A model generated the notes under the pieces. That model searched no databases, was not told where the DNA came from, and was given only the letters and a program-made list of their open reading frames with translations. Shown one piece after another: positions 1-8,488 of a DNA stretch of 43,256 nt; position 1 is the stretch's first letter, and every line of letters starts with the position of its first letter. Origin of the DNA: an uncultured Pelagibacteraceae bacterium (GTDB taxonomy: Bacteria; Pseudomonadota; Alphaproteobacteria; Pelagibacterales; Pelagibacteraceae); the NCBI GenBank assembly GCA_902582165.1, contig CACHQZ010000007.1:1-43256 (forward strand), written 5' to 3'. The translations under genes were made by a program, and so were the position numbers.

Positions 1-790
1 CTACAGTAACAACATCATCAGCTGTTATCATTCCAACCAATTTATTTTCTTTGTTTACTACTCCAGCTGAAACTAAATTATAGTTTTCGAAGGTAAGACC
101 GACTTCTTCTTTATCCATATTAACTGAAATTAACACTGGCATTTCAGTCATTATAGAGTTCATTTTTAAATCTCTCGCTGTTCTTAAGACTCTAGATGAT
201 GGTACAGTTCCAATAGGTTTAAAATCATTATCTACAATAAATATTTCTAAGAAATCCTCTGGTAAGTCATTATCCTCTCTAAGATAATCTATAGTTTGTC
301 CAACAGTCCAATCACTAGGAACTGCAGTAAATTCTCTTTGCATTATTCTTGCTGCTGAGTCTTCTGGATAGCTTAATCCCTCTTGCAAAAGAAACTTGTC
401 TTTTGGAGGAAGTTTTTCTAAAACTTTTTCCTTTGTTTCTTTTGGTAAATTTTCAAGAATTTTTATTGCGTTATCTGACTCTAATCTTTTGATTATTTTT
501 ATAAGAGATTCTATAGATAGTAATTGTAAAACTTCACTTTGGATTGACTCATTTAATTCTATAAATATCTCTGGATCTATATTAAAAGATTCAATTTCAA
601 TTAATTTTGTCCTAGTTTCTGGATCTAAATTTTCAATTAAATTAGCGATATCAGCTTCGTGTAAATCTTTGAGCGTCTGATTAATAAAATTAACATTTCT
701 GTTCTCAATATTTTGTGTAAAAGTGCTAATAAATTCCTTATTAAAATCTAAATTGACTTTTTTAGTTTCTGATGATTTTGGCAAAGTCAT
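1..790 (-). CDS. mgtE: Magnesium transporter MgtE, 5' part (3' end outside window)
   Basis: The reading frame starts at an ATG complementary to 788-790 and stays open to the window edge (263 codons). The visible part has the MgtE layout: an acidic, helical N domain (roughly residues 30-130, with Leu-rich PKETKEKVLEKLPP-type repeats) followed by a CBS region from about residue 140 (motif SYPEDSAARIMQ, then a second CBS with VGMITADDVV). In the family the N and CBS domains sense cytosolic Mg2+ and gate a five-helix membrane pore; that pore would lie outside the window. The start is supported by an AGAGG ribosome binding site 6-7 nt upstream. It is divergent from lipB across 59 bp. The family call is confident; ion specificity is inferred from the family. 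Confidence 0.88.
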   Translation of the reverse strand, partial: MTLPKSSETKKVNLDFNKEFISTFTQNIENRNVNFINQTLKDLHEADIANLIENLDPETRTKLIEIESFNIDPEIFIELNESIQSEVLQLLSIESLIKIIKRLESDNAIKILENLPKETKEKVLEKLPPKDKFLLQEGLSYPEDSAARIMQREFTAVPSDWTVGQTIDYLREDNDLPEDFLEIFIVDNDFKPIGTVPSSRVLRTARDLKMNSIMTEMPVLISVNMDKEEVGLTFENYNLVSAGVVNKENKLVGMITADDVVTV

Positions 791-849
791 AAATACCTCT
801 ATAAGTTTTTTGAGACTATTAGTCTATAAAATGCTAAATTTCAATTCAA

Positions 850-1461
850 ATGAGCATAGAAATTAAAATCTCTAAAAAACGTATTTCCTATAAAATGGCG
901 ATGCTTTATCTCAATAAAAGAGTTGAGGCAGTGAAAAATGGTAAAAATAAAGAATTATTGTGGATCTTGGAACATCCTACCACTTACACAGCAGGTGTAA
1001 GTTTTAAAACAAAAGAAATATTAGACAAAGAAATAGAAATAGTAAAATCAAACAGAGGTGGTAAAATTACCTTACACAATCCTGGTCAAAAAGTTATTTA
1101 CTTTGTTATCAATCTTAATAATAGAAAAAAAGATATAAGAAAATTTATAAACATAATAGAAAATAGCATTATGGAATTTTTAGATAATTATGAAATCAAT
1201 GGTAAAAAAGATAAAAAAAATATTGGTATTTGGGTAAATGAAAAAAAAATTGCAGCAATCGGAATAAGAGTATCGAGGTGGATTGCATATCATGGATGTT
1301 CAATAAATATATCTAATAATCTAGATGAGTATTTTAAAATTGTTCCATGTGGTTTAAGTAATAAAAAGATAACATCAATATTAAAAGAAAAAAAAATTAG
1401 ACTAAAAAACTATGAAAATTTCTTGGCCAAGATTTTTATTAAGAATATTGATAATATTTAA
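850..1461 (+). CDS. lipB: Octanoyl-[ACP]:protein N-octanoyltransferase LipB
   Basis: LipB transfers octanoyl from acyl carrier protein to the lipoyl domains of 2-oxoacid dehydrogenases and GcvH, the first step of lipoate assembly in the cytosol. At 203 aa it has family length. Visible motifs are RGG at 69-71, HNPGQ at 76-80 (usually HGPGQ), the KIAAIGI block with the catalytic Lys at 133, and PCG with the catalytic Cys at 167. The HNPGQ variant replaces a usually conserved Gly by Asn, but the catalytic Cys/Lys pair is intact. No clear Shine-Dalgarno precedes the ATG. Its stop overlaps the convergent rluC stop by 3 nt. Confidence 0.95.
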   Translation: MSIEIKISKKRISYKMAMLYLNKRVEAVKNGKNKELLWILEHPTTYTAGVSFKTKEILDKEIEIVKSNRGGKITLHNPGQKVIYFVINLNNRKKDIRKFINIIENSIMEFLDNYEINGKKDKKNIGIWVNEKKIAAIGIRVSRWIAYHGCSINISNNLDEYFKIVPCGLSNKKITSILKEKKIRLKNYENFLAKIFIKNIDNI

Positions 1462-1472
1462 ATATTCTTTTT
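1441..1472 (+). terminator. Possible terminator at the lipB/rluC convergent ends
   Basis: A perfect 9-bp inverted repeat, AAGAATATT (1441-1449) with AATATTCTT (1461-1469), flanks an 11-nt loop that contains both stop codons. On the plus strand it is followed by a short T run, fitting termination of lipB. On the minus strand the downstream bases are A-rich, so it is a poor rluC terminator. The stem is AT-rich and weak. Confidence 0.4.
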
Positions 1473-2357
1473 AAGAAAATCTTCAAATGTTTTGCTGTAT
1501 TTTGCTTTAAAATTATATTGAACATTATTAATCATGAACTTTATTTTAAATGCATGCAACATCAAATTTTTATATCTAATTCTCTTTTTATTATTTAAAA
1601 AATATTTATCGTCACCTACTATTGGATTTCCAATATTTAACAATTGTTTTCGTAATTGGTGTTTTCTGCCAGTAATTGGGTTTAGCTCTAAAAAAGAGTA
1701 ATTTTCATTAGATTCTTTTATCTTTAAATTAGATATTGATTTTTGAAAAATTTTTTTATTCTTTTCATATTGAATAAGATTATCTTTCATTGTTTTTATT
1801 GAGTTACTGACTCTGCCATATACAATAGCTAAATAAGTTTTGTGGATTTTTCTTATTCTAAATAAGGAAGTAAAAAGTTGGGCAAATTTTCTATTTTTCG
1901 CTATTATTAAAACTCCTGAAGTTTCCTTATCAAGTCTATGTACTACAAAAGGTTTAGAGTTTTCAAAATATTTGGTTTTTTTTAATATATCAATAATGTT
2001 TTTAAACGATTTTGTACCTGATTGAACTGGTATGCCAGCTGGTTTGTTGATCACAATAAAATTTTCATTATCTTCTAGTACATAATCACCATAAGAACCA
2101 ACCTCCTCTTTTTTTGGTTGATATTTTATTTTTATTTTTTTATCTGTAGGTTTAAAATTAGAAATATCAAATATCTCTACAATATCACCAGTTTGTAATC
2201 TATAGGAAGATTTAGTTTTTTTCTTATTAACTTTAATCTTATTTTTTCGAATAATTTTTTCTATTAAGGAGTGAGGTAAGCTTATTATTTTATTTTTAAA
2301 CCATTTATCAAGTCGTGAATCGTTATAATCGTCATCCACAATAAAAGATTTTGACAT
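1458..2357 (-). CDS. rluC: 23S rRNA pseudouridine synthase, RluC/RluD family
   Basis: The family isomerises uridines in 23S rRNA to pseudouridine. At 299 aa it carries an N-terminal S4 RNA-binding domain (about residues 13-70, with DSRLDKWF and LQTGDIV) and then the RluA-type catalytic domain with the signature VVHRLDKETSGVL (HRLD at 140-143, catalytic Asp143) and the C-terminal GRKHQLRKQL block. It starts 11 nt after rplQ ends and is probably the last gene of the alpha-operon transcript. The choice of RluC over RluD rests on overall form, so site specificity is not certain. Confidence 0.9.
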   Translation of the reverse strand: MSKSFIVDDDYNDSRLDKWFKNKIISLPHSLIEKIIRKNKIKVNKKKTKSSYRLQTGDIVEIFDISNFKPTDKKIKIKYQPKKEEVGSYGDYVLEDNENFIVINKPAGIPVQSGTKSFKNIIDILKKTKYFENSKPFVVHRLDKETSGVLIIAKNRKFAQLFTSLFRIRKIHKTYLAIVYGRVSNSIKTMKDNLIQYEKNKKIFQKSISNLKIKESNENYSFLELNPITGRKHQLRKQLLNIGNPIVGDDKYFLNNKKRIRYKNLMLHAFKIKFMINNVQYNFKAKYSKTFEDFLKKNI

Positions 2358-2368
2358 TTAAGCTTTAA

Positions 2369-2818
2369 TTATTTACTAGCTATTTTAGACGGTTCTTGAG
2401 GCTCTTTAGTCTTATCCTTTGCTGGAGTTTTTTTAGGTTTATCAATTTTTTTAGCCTCAGGATTTCTATCAACAAGTTCTATCACAGCCATAGGTGCGTC
2501 ATCACCTGTTCTAAAACCAGCTTTTAATACTCTTGAATAACCACCTTTTCTTGAAACATATCTCTTAGATAATTCTCCAAATACCTTCGTAACTGATTTT
2601 TTGTCCTGTAATTTTGAAAAAAGTTTTTTTTTATTGCTCAAAATATTTTTCTTACCAATCGTTATTACTTTATCTATTTGTGGTTTAAGCTCCTTTGCTT
2701 TAGGTAATGTGGTAATTATTTGCTCATATTTAATAAGAGAATTTAGCATATTTTTAAAAAGAGCTTTTCTATGCTCAGTCGACTTATTTAATTTCCTATA
2801 ACTTAAACCGTGTCTCAT
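2369..2818 (-). CDS. rplQ: 50S ribosomal protein L17
   Basis: L17 is a primary large-subunit protein near the exit-tunnel surface. The start [20 protein letters not shown] is the highly conserved L17 N terminus, and DDAPMAVIELVDR ends the core. At 149 aa it is about 20 residues longer than the E. coli form (127 aa); the extra part is a Lys/Pro/Glu-rich tail from about residue 120 that looks disordered. The ATG overlaps the rpoA stop by one base (TAATG), indicating translational coupling in the alpha operon. Confidence 0.98.
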   Translation of the reverse strand: MRHGLSYRKLNKSTEHRKALFKNMLNSLIKYEQIITTLPKAKELKPQIDKVITIGKKNILSNKKKLFSKLQDKKSVTKVFGELSKRYVSRKGGYSRVLKAGFRTGDDAPMAVIELVDRNPEAKKIDKPKKTPAKDKTKEPQEPSKIASK

Positions 2819-3852
2819 TAGTAATTATTTTCTTCTAGTTTTTTTGAAAGTTCAGCAATATTGTCTGGAGGCCAATTAGGAATTTCCATACCTAAATATA
2901 AAGACATGGTGTTTAATACTTCTTTTATCTCATTCAAAGATTTTCTTCCAAAATTAGGTGTTCTTAACATTTCAGGTTCTGTTTTTTGCACTAGATCTCC
3001 TATATAAATAATATTATCATTTTTCAGACAGTTCATTGATCTAACTGAAAGTTCCAATTCTTCAACTCTTTTTAATAAGTTTCTATTAAATTCTGGCTCA
3101 GAAGATTTAACCTCTTTAACAATTTCCTGAGGGTCTTCAAAGTTTACAAACATAGATAGTTGATCTTGAAAAATTCTTGCTGAATATGCAATTGCATCCT
3201 CAGCATCTACTGTTCCATTAGTCTCTACAGTCATAAGTAATTTATCATAATCTAAGGCACTACCAGCTCTAGTATTTTCAACAGAGAAAGAAACTTTTTT
3301 AACAGGGCTAAAAAGCGAGTCTATTGATATCAAGCCTAATGGACTTTCATCAGATTTATTTTTTGGAGCTTGCACATAACCCTTCCCTGTACTAACCATT
3401 AATTCCATATGAAAGTTTGTTTTTTCGTCTAAGTTACAAATTGTTTGGTCTGGATTTAAAATTTCTATTTCTGGAACTAATGTAATATCTTTTGCTTTTA
3501 CTTCTTTAGGACCTTTAATATCTAAGATAATTTTTTTGGGACTTGAGGAAGAGGACTTTATTGCTAAGTTTTTTACATTAAGCACTATATCGGTTACATC
3601 TTCTCTAACTCCTTTAATTGAGGAAAACTCATGTAAAACTCCATCTATTTGTATTGCAGTAACTGCAGCTCCTTGAATTGATGATAATAGTATTCTTCTT
3701 AATGAATTTCCGATAGTTTGCCCAAAACCTTTTTCAAGTGGTTCAGCAATTATTTTTGCTATAGTTTTATCATCATTGCTTGTAATTTCTAATTTATTAG
3801 GTTTAATTAGGTCTTTCCAATTTTTATCTATTATATTTGACGAAGTTTGCAT
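2818..3852 (-). CDS. rpoA: DNA-directed RNA polymerase subunit alpha
   Basis: The alpha dimer nucleates RNA polymerase assembly, and its C-terminal domain contacts upstream promoter DNA and activators. At 344 aa it shows the N-terminal assembly domain ([20 protein letters not shown] near residue 40, then [15 protein letters not shown]) and an alpha-CTD with the helix-hairpin-helix segment [16 protein letters not shown] near 300-320. It follows rpsK directly and overlaps rplQ. rpsD, found between rpsK and rpoA in enterobacteria, is absent here, as is usual for alphaproteobacteria. Confidence 0.99.
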   Translation of the reverse strand: MQTSSNIIDKNWKDLIKPNKLEITSNDDKTIAKIIAEPLEKGFGQTIGNSLRRILLSSIQGAAVTAIQIDGVLHEFSSIKGVREDVTDIVLNVKNLAIKSSSSSPKKIILDIKGPKEVKAKDITLVPEIEILNPDQTICNLDEKTNFHMELMVSTGKGYVQAPKNKSDESPLGLISIDSLFSPVKKVSFSVENTRAGSALDYDKLLMTVETNGTVDAEDAIAYSARIFQDQLSMFVNFEDPQEIVKEVKSSEPEFNRNLLKRVEELELSVRSMNCLKNDNIIYIGDLVQKTEPEMLRTPNFGRKSLNEIKEVLNTMSLYLGMEIPNWPPDNIAELSKKLEENNY

Positions 3853-4299
3853 TTAAACTCTCCTTCTTTTTGGTGGTCTTGCGCCGTTATGTGGCATCGG
3901 TGTCGTATCTTTTATTGATAAAATTTTAAATCCTCTTGATTGTAAAGATCTTAATGCTGTTTCGCGACCAGAACCTGGTCCTTTTACTTGTACCGTTAGA
4001 GTTCTCAAACCTTGTTCAAAAGCTTTACTACCTGCATCGTCAGCAGCAACTTGTGCTGCATACGGTGTTGATTTTCTAGAACCTTTAAAACCTTTAGCAC
4101 CTGCAGAAGACCAAGATACTACATTTCCATTTTCATCCGCAATTGAAATAATTGTATTGTTAAATGTTGAATAAACATAGGCTATTCCAGAAGTAATATT
4201 TTTTTTAATTTTCTTTTTTTTTTTAAAAGTACTTATTTTTTTCTCTTCTAACTTAGGACTTTCTTTTTTCTTTATAGTTTTTTCGTTTTTCTTATTCAT
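3853..4299 (-). CDS. rpsK: 30S ribosomal protein S11
   Basis: S11 sits on the small-subunit platform next to the E site. The core from about residue 35 is canonical: [46 protein letters not shown] and the C-terminal [11 protein letters not shown]. At 148 aa it is about 19 residues longer than E. coli S11 because of a very Lys-rich N-terminal extension. The start ATG lies only 3 nt after the rpsM stop, and no internal ATG sits closer to the core, so the extension appears genuine. Confidence 0.98.
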   Translation of the reverse strand: MNKKNEKTIKKKESPKLEEKKISTFKKKKKIKKNITSGIAYVYSTFNNTIISIADENGNVVSWSSAGAKGFKGSRKSTPYAAQVAADDAGSKAFEQGLRTLTVQVKGPGSGRETALRSLQSRGFKILSIKDTTPMPHNGARPPKRRRV

Positions 4300-4302
4300 A
4301 TA

Positions 4303-4686
4303 TTATTTTTTAAGCGGTGTTAGTTTTTTTCCAGCAATGGCAATAGCTTTACCCTTACGTGTTCTTGCATTACATTGAGTTCTTTGGCCTCTAACAGGAA
4401 GTTTTTTTTTATGTCTTGTACCTCTATAACATGCTAGATCAACTAATCTTTTGATATTTACTGAAACTTCTCTTCGTAAATCACCTTCAACTTTATGATT
4501 TGCATCAATGTATTCTCTTATTTTTAAAACTTGATCTTCAGTCAATTCATTAACTCTTTTTGAAAAAGGTATATCTAATTTTTCACATATTTTTTTTGAT
4601 GAATGTAAACCTATACCGTGGATGTAAGTTAGGGCAATACTAACGACTTTATTTTGTGGAATGTTAATTCCTGCTATTCGAGCCAT
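4303..4686 (-). CDS. rpsM: 30S ribosomal protein S13
   Basis: S13 is a head protein that contacts the P-site tRNA and forms subunit bridges. The N terminus [13 protein letters not shown], the helix-two-turn-helix region [14 protein letters not shown] and the basic tail [13 protein letters not shown] are diagnostic. At 127 aa it is slightly longer than E. coli (118) through its C-terminal tail. It is the first gene after a 46-nt gap holding a promoter-like element and heads the rpsM-rpsK-rpoA-rplQ alpha operon. Confidence 0.98.
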   Translation of the reverse strand: MARIAGINIPQNKVVSIALTYIHGIGLHSSKKICEKLDIPFSKRVNELTEDQVLKIREYIDANHKVEGDLRREVSVNIKRLVDLACYRGTRHKKKLPVRGQRTQCNARTRKGKAIAIAGKKLTPLKK

Positions 4687-4708
4687 AAATTTAAGAGTTT
4701 TCTGCGTA

Positions 4709-4736
4709 TTTATATTGAGTAATCATTTAAAGTCAA
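4709..4736 (-). promoter_or_regulatory. Predicted sigma-70 promoter of the alpha operon
   Basis: On the minus strand TTGACT (complement of 4731-4736) is separated by 16 nt from TATAAA (complement of 4709-4714). The expected start near 4702 gives a leader of about 16 nt before rpsM. The -35 hexamer overlaps the TGA stop of adk. Both hexamers are one base from consensus, which makes this among the best promoter matches in the window. Confidence 0.6.
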
Positions 4737-5305
4737 CCCTTGATAGTGTCAATTATCTCGCTAATTTCACTATTAATTTCCACTATTCCAGCTTCACCAT
4801 TAACAACTCTAAGTAAATTTGATTTCTTGTAATAATCTAAAACCATTTGGGATGATTTTTCATAATTTTTAAATCTTTTTATAGCAATATCCTTATTATC
4901 ATCTGCTCTGTTTTCTAATTCTTTTCGATCTAAAATTCTTTTTATTACTGATTTTAGAGAGACTGACAATTTTAATACTATATCAATTTTTTGATTATAT
5001 TTTTTCAATAACTCATCTAAATTTTGTGCCTGACTTAAACTTCGTGGGTACCCATCAAAAATAATTTTATTTTTAAAAACTTCATTTGATATAAATTTTT
5101 CTATTAGGTTGCTAACTATTTCATCTGAAACTAAATCACCAGAATTCATAATTGATGAGATTTTTAAGCCCAGCTCGGTATTGTCACTAATTTCCTTCCT
5201 CAAAAGATCTCCAGTTGACAGTTGATGTAATTTATATTTATTAACTATAAACTTGGATTGAGTTCCTTTTCCTGCACCAGGAGGGCCAAAAATAACAATA
5301 TTCAT
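4733..5305 (-). CDS. adk: Adenylate kinase
   Basis: Adk interconverts ATP + AMP and 2 ADP. The P-loop GPPGAGKGTQ (residues 7-16), the AMP-binding segment LSTGDLLR, the FDGYPRSLSQAQ block and the C-terminal RADDNKDIAIKRF segment are all present. At 190 aa it is the short-LID form without the zinc-type LID insertion, which is common in alphaproteobacteria. It lies 5 nt after secY, the usual spc-operon place in this class. Its stop codon is part of the -35 element of the following alpha-operon promoter. Confidence 0.97.
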   Translation of the reverse strand: MNIVIFGPPGAGKGTQSKFIVNKYKLHQLSTGDLLRKEISDNTELGLKISSIMNSGDLVSDEIVSNLIEKFISNEVFKNKIIFDGYPRSLSQAQNLDELLKKYNQKIDIVLKLSVSLKSVIKRILDRKELENRADDNKDIAIKRFKNYEKSSQMVLDYYKKSNLLRVVNGEAGIVEINSEISEIIDTIKG

Positions 5306-5310
5306 CGAAA

Positions 5311-6615
5311 TTATTTACCAAATTTTGTTTTTTTTATTAAAGACTCGTATTGAGAACTCATTAATCTTGTTTGTACTTGGGTTACTGTATCCATGGCAAC
5401 AACAACTACAATTAATATTGATGTTCCACCCAAATAAAAAGGAATTGGGTACTTAGCAATAAGAAATTCGGGCATTAAACATACAAAAGTTAAATATAAA
5501 GATCCAACTGTTGTTAACCTAATAAGAATTGTCTCTATATATTCAGCTGTTCTCTCCCCTGGTCTTATACCAGGCACGTAACCTCCATATTTTCTCAAGT
5601 TTTCAGCAGTTTCTTTAGGATTAAAAACTATAGATGTGTAAAAAAAGGAGAAAAAAATTATTCCTGATGCATATAATAACATATATAGGGGTTGCCCTTG
5701 CGTAAACATTGAAGATACTTTTAAAAATGTATCTGACTCAGCAAATCCAAAATTAGATACAGTAATTGGTAAAAGCAAAAGGGCTGACGCAAATATTGCT
5801 GGAATCACTCCGGCTGTGTTAATTTTTAATGGTAAGTGTGAAGATTCACCTCCGTACATTTTATTACCTACTTGTCTTTTTGGATAGTTTATTAAAATTT
5901 TTCTCATCGCTCTCTCAAAAAACACTATAAAAAGAACTGTGAAAATAACTAATAAAAAAATACCAACTATCATCAAAGCAGATAGTGCCCCGGTTCTTCC
6001 TAACTCAAAAGTCGAAGCCAATGCTCTAGGTATTTCGGCAACTATTCCAGAAAAAATTATTAAAGAAATTCCATTACCTACACCTCTTAATGTAATTTGT
6101 TCTCCCAACCACATAAGAAAAGTGGTGCCGGCTACTAAAGAAATCGTAGTTATAATCCTAAAAGATAAACCAGGCTCAATTACTAGGTTACCTGCATTTT
6201 CAAGACCTACTGATACTCCATAACCTTGCAAACAAGCAATTAATACTGTGCCATACCTTGTTATTTGCGTTATTTTTTTTCTTCCTATTTCACCCTGTTC
6301 TTTTAAATTTTTAAAATAGTCTGAAACTCCTGTTAATAACTGAACTATAATTGAGGATGAAATGTAAGGCATTATACCAAGTGCGAAAATAGCCATCCTC
6401 GTTACTGCGCCTCCAGAGAACATATTAAACATTCCTAATAAACCTTTCTGACTTGAGGCCATAATTTCTTTTAGAGCTAAAGGGTCAATACCTGCTAAAG
6501 GAACATAAGTTCCTAATCTGTAAATACTTAAAATTACGATTGTAAAAAGAATTCTGTTTTTTAAGTCTTTAGCTTGACTGAAAGCTCCCGCTGTGTTCAA
6601 TGTTTCACTAGACAT
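5311..6615 (-). CDS. secY: Preprotein translocase subunit SecY
   Basis: SecY forms the protein-conducting channel of the inner membrane with SecE and SecG. At 434 aa with about ten hydrophobic helices it has family length. Conserved segments include the N-terminal RILFTIVILSIYRLGTYVPL, the plug region GGAVTRMAIFALGIMPYI, GNGISLIIFSGIV, and the cytosolic loops around ERAMRKILINYPKRQVG and IRPGERTAEYI. It follows rplO by 6 nt. rpmJ (L36), often found right after secY, is not present; adk follows instead. Confidence 0.99.
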   Translation of the reverse strand: MSSETLNTAGAFSQAKDLKNRILFTIVILSIYRLGTYVPLAGIDPLALKEIMASSQKGLLGMFNMFSGGAVTRMAIFALGIMPYISSSIIVQLLTGVSDYFKNLKEQGEIGRKKITQITRYGTVLIACLQGYGVSVGLENAGNLVIEPGLSFRIITTISLVAGTTFLMWLGEQITLRGVGNGISLIIFSGIVAEIPRALASTFELGRTGALSALMIVGIFLLVIFTVLFIVFFERAMRKILINYPKRQVGNKMYGGESSHLPLKINTAGVIPAIFASALLLLPITVSNFGFAESDTFLKVSSMFTQGQPLYMLLYASGIIFFSFFYTSIVFNPKETAENLRKYGGYVPGIRPGERTAEYIETILIRLTTVGSLYLTFVCLMPEFLIAKYPIPFYLGGTSILIVVVVAMDTVTQVQTRLMSSQYESLIKKTKFGK

Positions 6616-6621
6616 ATTATC

Positions 6622-7074
6622 TTATTTTTTTATTATACTAAGTTTTCCACCTGCTTTTTCGATCTTTTTTGACGCTTCTTTTGATGCAAAATGAGCAGAA
6701 ATTTCAATGCTATTTTTTATTTCTCCCGAACCTAAAATTTTAAGTTTAGCAAATTTTTTATTAACAAGTTTTTTCTCTTTTAAAATCTTCAAATCTAAAT
6801 TACCTTTGAGGTTATTCTTTTTTTTGTCAAAAATTGTTTGTATTTTTGATAAGTTCAATATCGCAATTTTGTCTTTTTTTAACGATTTGAAACCTCTCTT
6901 AGGTAACCTCCTGTATAAAGGCATTTGACCACCTTCAAAGCTTTTAATAGCTACACCAGATCTCGATTTTTGTCCTTTGTGACCTCTTGATGAAGTTTTG
7001 CCTTTTCCTGAGCCAATACCTCGCCCTACTCTAATTTTTTTTTTATTAGTCTTCTCTAAATTATTTAAATTCAT
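6622..7074 (-). CDS. rplO: 50S ribosomal protein L15
   Basis: L15 is a late-assembling large-subunit protein that winds through 23S rRNA. The Gly/Arg/Lys-rich N-terminal extension (KKIRVGRGIGSGKGKTSSRG, then GQKSRSG) and the FEGGQMPLYRRLPKRGFK motif are diagnostic. At 150 aa it is close to the family norm. Its ATG overlaps the rpsE stop by one base, so the gene for L30 (rpmD), normally between rpsE and rplO, is missing from this locus. Confidence 0.98.
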   Translation of the reverse strand: MNLNNLEKTNKKKIRVGRGIGSGKGKTSSRGHKGQKSRSGVAIKSFEGGQMPLYRRLPKRGFKSLKKDKIAILNLSKIQTIFDKKKNNLKGNLDLKILKEKKLVNKKFAKLKILGSGEIKNSIEISAHFASKEASKKIEKAGGKLSIIKK

Positions 7075-7592
7075 TATTTAGCCTCTCTTTTTGAAACAAT
7101 TTCAGATATCTTTTTTCCTCTAATTGTTGATAAAATTTTTGGTGATATTTGAGATCTAAGGCCGTTCACACATGCTTTCAACACATTATGTGGATTCGCA
7201 GAACCTAAAGATTTAGCAACTACATCTTGAATACCCAAAACTTCACAGACTGATCTAATCGCTCCACCGGCTATTATACCTGTACCGGCTGGCGCAGCTC
7301 TTAAGAAAACTTTGCCTGACCCGTTTTTTCCTTTGACGTCATGATGTAAAGTTCTTCCATCTTTTAATGGTATCTTAATTATATTTCTTTTAGCAACTTC
7401 AGTAGCTTTTTTAATTGCGTCTGGAACTTGTTTAGATTTTCCTTGTCCTATTCCTATAGATCCTTTTTGATTTCCAACTACTACAAGAGCAGCAAAACCA
7501 AACCTACGTCCACCCTTCACAACTTTAGTAATTCTATTAATTGCGACTAGTTTTTCTTTTATATCACTCTCAATTTTTTTATTTTCAGCCAT
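7074..7592 (-). CDS. rpsE: 30S ribosomal protein S5
   Basis: S5 lies at the mRNA entry side of the small subunit and affects decoding accuracy. The double-stranded-RNA-binding fold with [18 protein letters not shown] and the C-terminal domain with [13 protein letters not shown] and [11 protein letters not shown] are canonical. Length is 172 aa (E. coli 167). It follows rplR with no gap and overlaps rplO. Confidence 0.98.
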   Translation of the reverse strand: MAENKKIESDIKEKLVAINRITKVVKGGRRFGFAALVVVGNQKGSIGIGQGKSKQVPDAIKKATEVAKRNIIKIPLKDGRTLHHDVKGKNGSGKVFLRAAPAGTGIIAGGAIRSVCEVLGIQDVVAKSLGSANPHNVLKACVNGLRSQISPKILSTIRGKKISEIVSKREAK

Positions 7593-7949
7593 TTAAAACT
7601 TTAATCCATTTTTTCTTAAAGTTTCAGCAAATATTTTGACTCTTCCATGAAACTTATAAGGTCCTCTATCAAAATAAACTTTTTCTATTTTTTTATCTTT
7701 AGCTCTTTTAGCTAATATTTCACCTATTAAACTTGATTTTTCAATCTTTTTAATTTTTTTTAATCTTATCTCTTTTTCATTTGAAGATGCTGAAACGAGT
7801 GTTTTTTTAAGTTTATCATCAATTATTTGGGCTGATAAGTTATTTAAAGATTTTGATACACTTATTCTAAATCTATTTAAATTAACATCTCTTAGCTTTT
7901 TTCTGTTTCTTAGTTTTCTTTTATTTTTTGTGTAAATTTTGTTCATCAT
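7593..7949 (-). CDS. rplR: 50S ribosomal protein L18
   Basis: L18 binds 5S rRNA in the central protuberance. The family features are the basic N terminus (RKLRNRKKLRD), FRISVSKSLNNLSAQIID and the C-terminal YFDRGPYKFHGRVKIFAETL. At 118 aa it matches the family. Two consecutive ATG codons open the frame; the first forms an ATGA overlap with the rplF stop, and an AAGG element lies upstream, so the first was chosen. The second would remove one residue only. Confidence 0.97.
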   Translation of the reverse strand: MMNKIYTKNKRKLRNRKKLRDVNLNRFRISVSKSLNNLSAQIIDDKLKKTLVSASSNEKEIRLKKIKKIEKSSLIGEILAKRAKDKKIEKVYFDRGPYKFHGRVKIFAETLRKNGLKF

Positions 7950-8488
7950 TTTTTCTTACCTTCTTTTCGTAGAACATATTGTCCTCTTTCTTTAATACCT
8001 TTTGCTTTATAAGGTTCAACGGGCTTTAAGTTTATAATATCTGCTGCAATTTTAGATACTAGTTCTTTATCAACTCCTGAAATTTTAATAACGGTTTGTT
8101 TTTCTACTGTGATCTTAATTTCTTTAGGTATTTTAAAGTTTACATCGTGACTAAATCCGATTTGTAAATTTAAAATCTCTCCTTTTAAATTCGCTCTAAA
8201 ACCAACACCATTTAATTCTAATATTTTTTCATGGCCCTCGGTAACACCTCTGACAGCATTATTTACTAAGCTACGATATGTTCCCCACATAATTGAGGTT
8301 TTTTTATCAATTTTTTTTTGTAACGGAGATAATTGAAATGTACCCTGATCTAGTTTAGATGAAAATATTTTATCGTCTATAGATAATTTCGTTGTACCTT
8401 TTGGACCTGATATAGTTAATAAAGGACCATCAACTTTTATTGATGAGTCTTTAGGTATGGTTATATTTTTTTTTCCAATTTTAGACAT
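7946..8488 (-). CDS. rplF: 50S ribosomal protein L6
   Basis: L6 sits near the GTPase-associated centre and contacts the sarcin-ricin loop. The duplicated RNA-binding fold is visible, with MSKIGKKNITIPKD at the start and the L6 signature near the C terminus (VEPYKAKGIKERGQYVLRKE). At 180 aa it has family length. The ATG overlaps the rpsH stop by one base (TAATG). Confidence 0.98.
   Translation of the reverse strand: MSKIGKKNITIPKDSSIKVDGPLLTISGPKGTTKLSIDDKIFSSKLDQGTFQLSPLQKKIDKKTSIMWGTYRSLVNNAVRGVTEGHEKILELNGVGFRANLKGEILNLQIGFSHDVNFKIPKEIKITVEKQTVIKISGVDKELVSKIAADIINLKPVEPYKAKGIKERGQYVLRKEGKKK

Noticed and set aside
396-680. Open frame antisense to mgtE, and similar plus-strand frames across 2601-30491
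   Set aside because: They mirror strongly conserved genes on the other strand, have no ribosome binding sites and show compositions typical of antisense translation.
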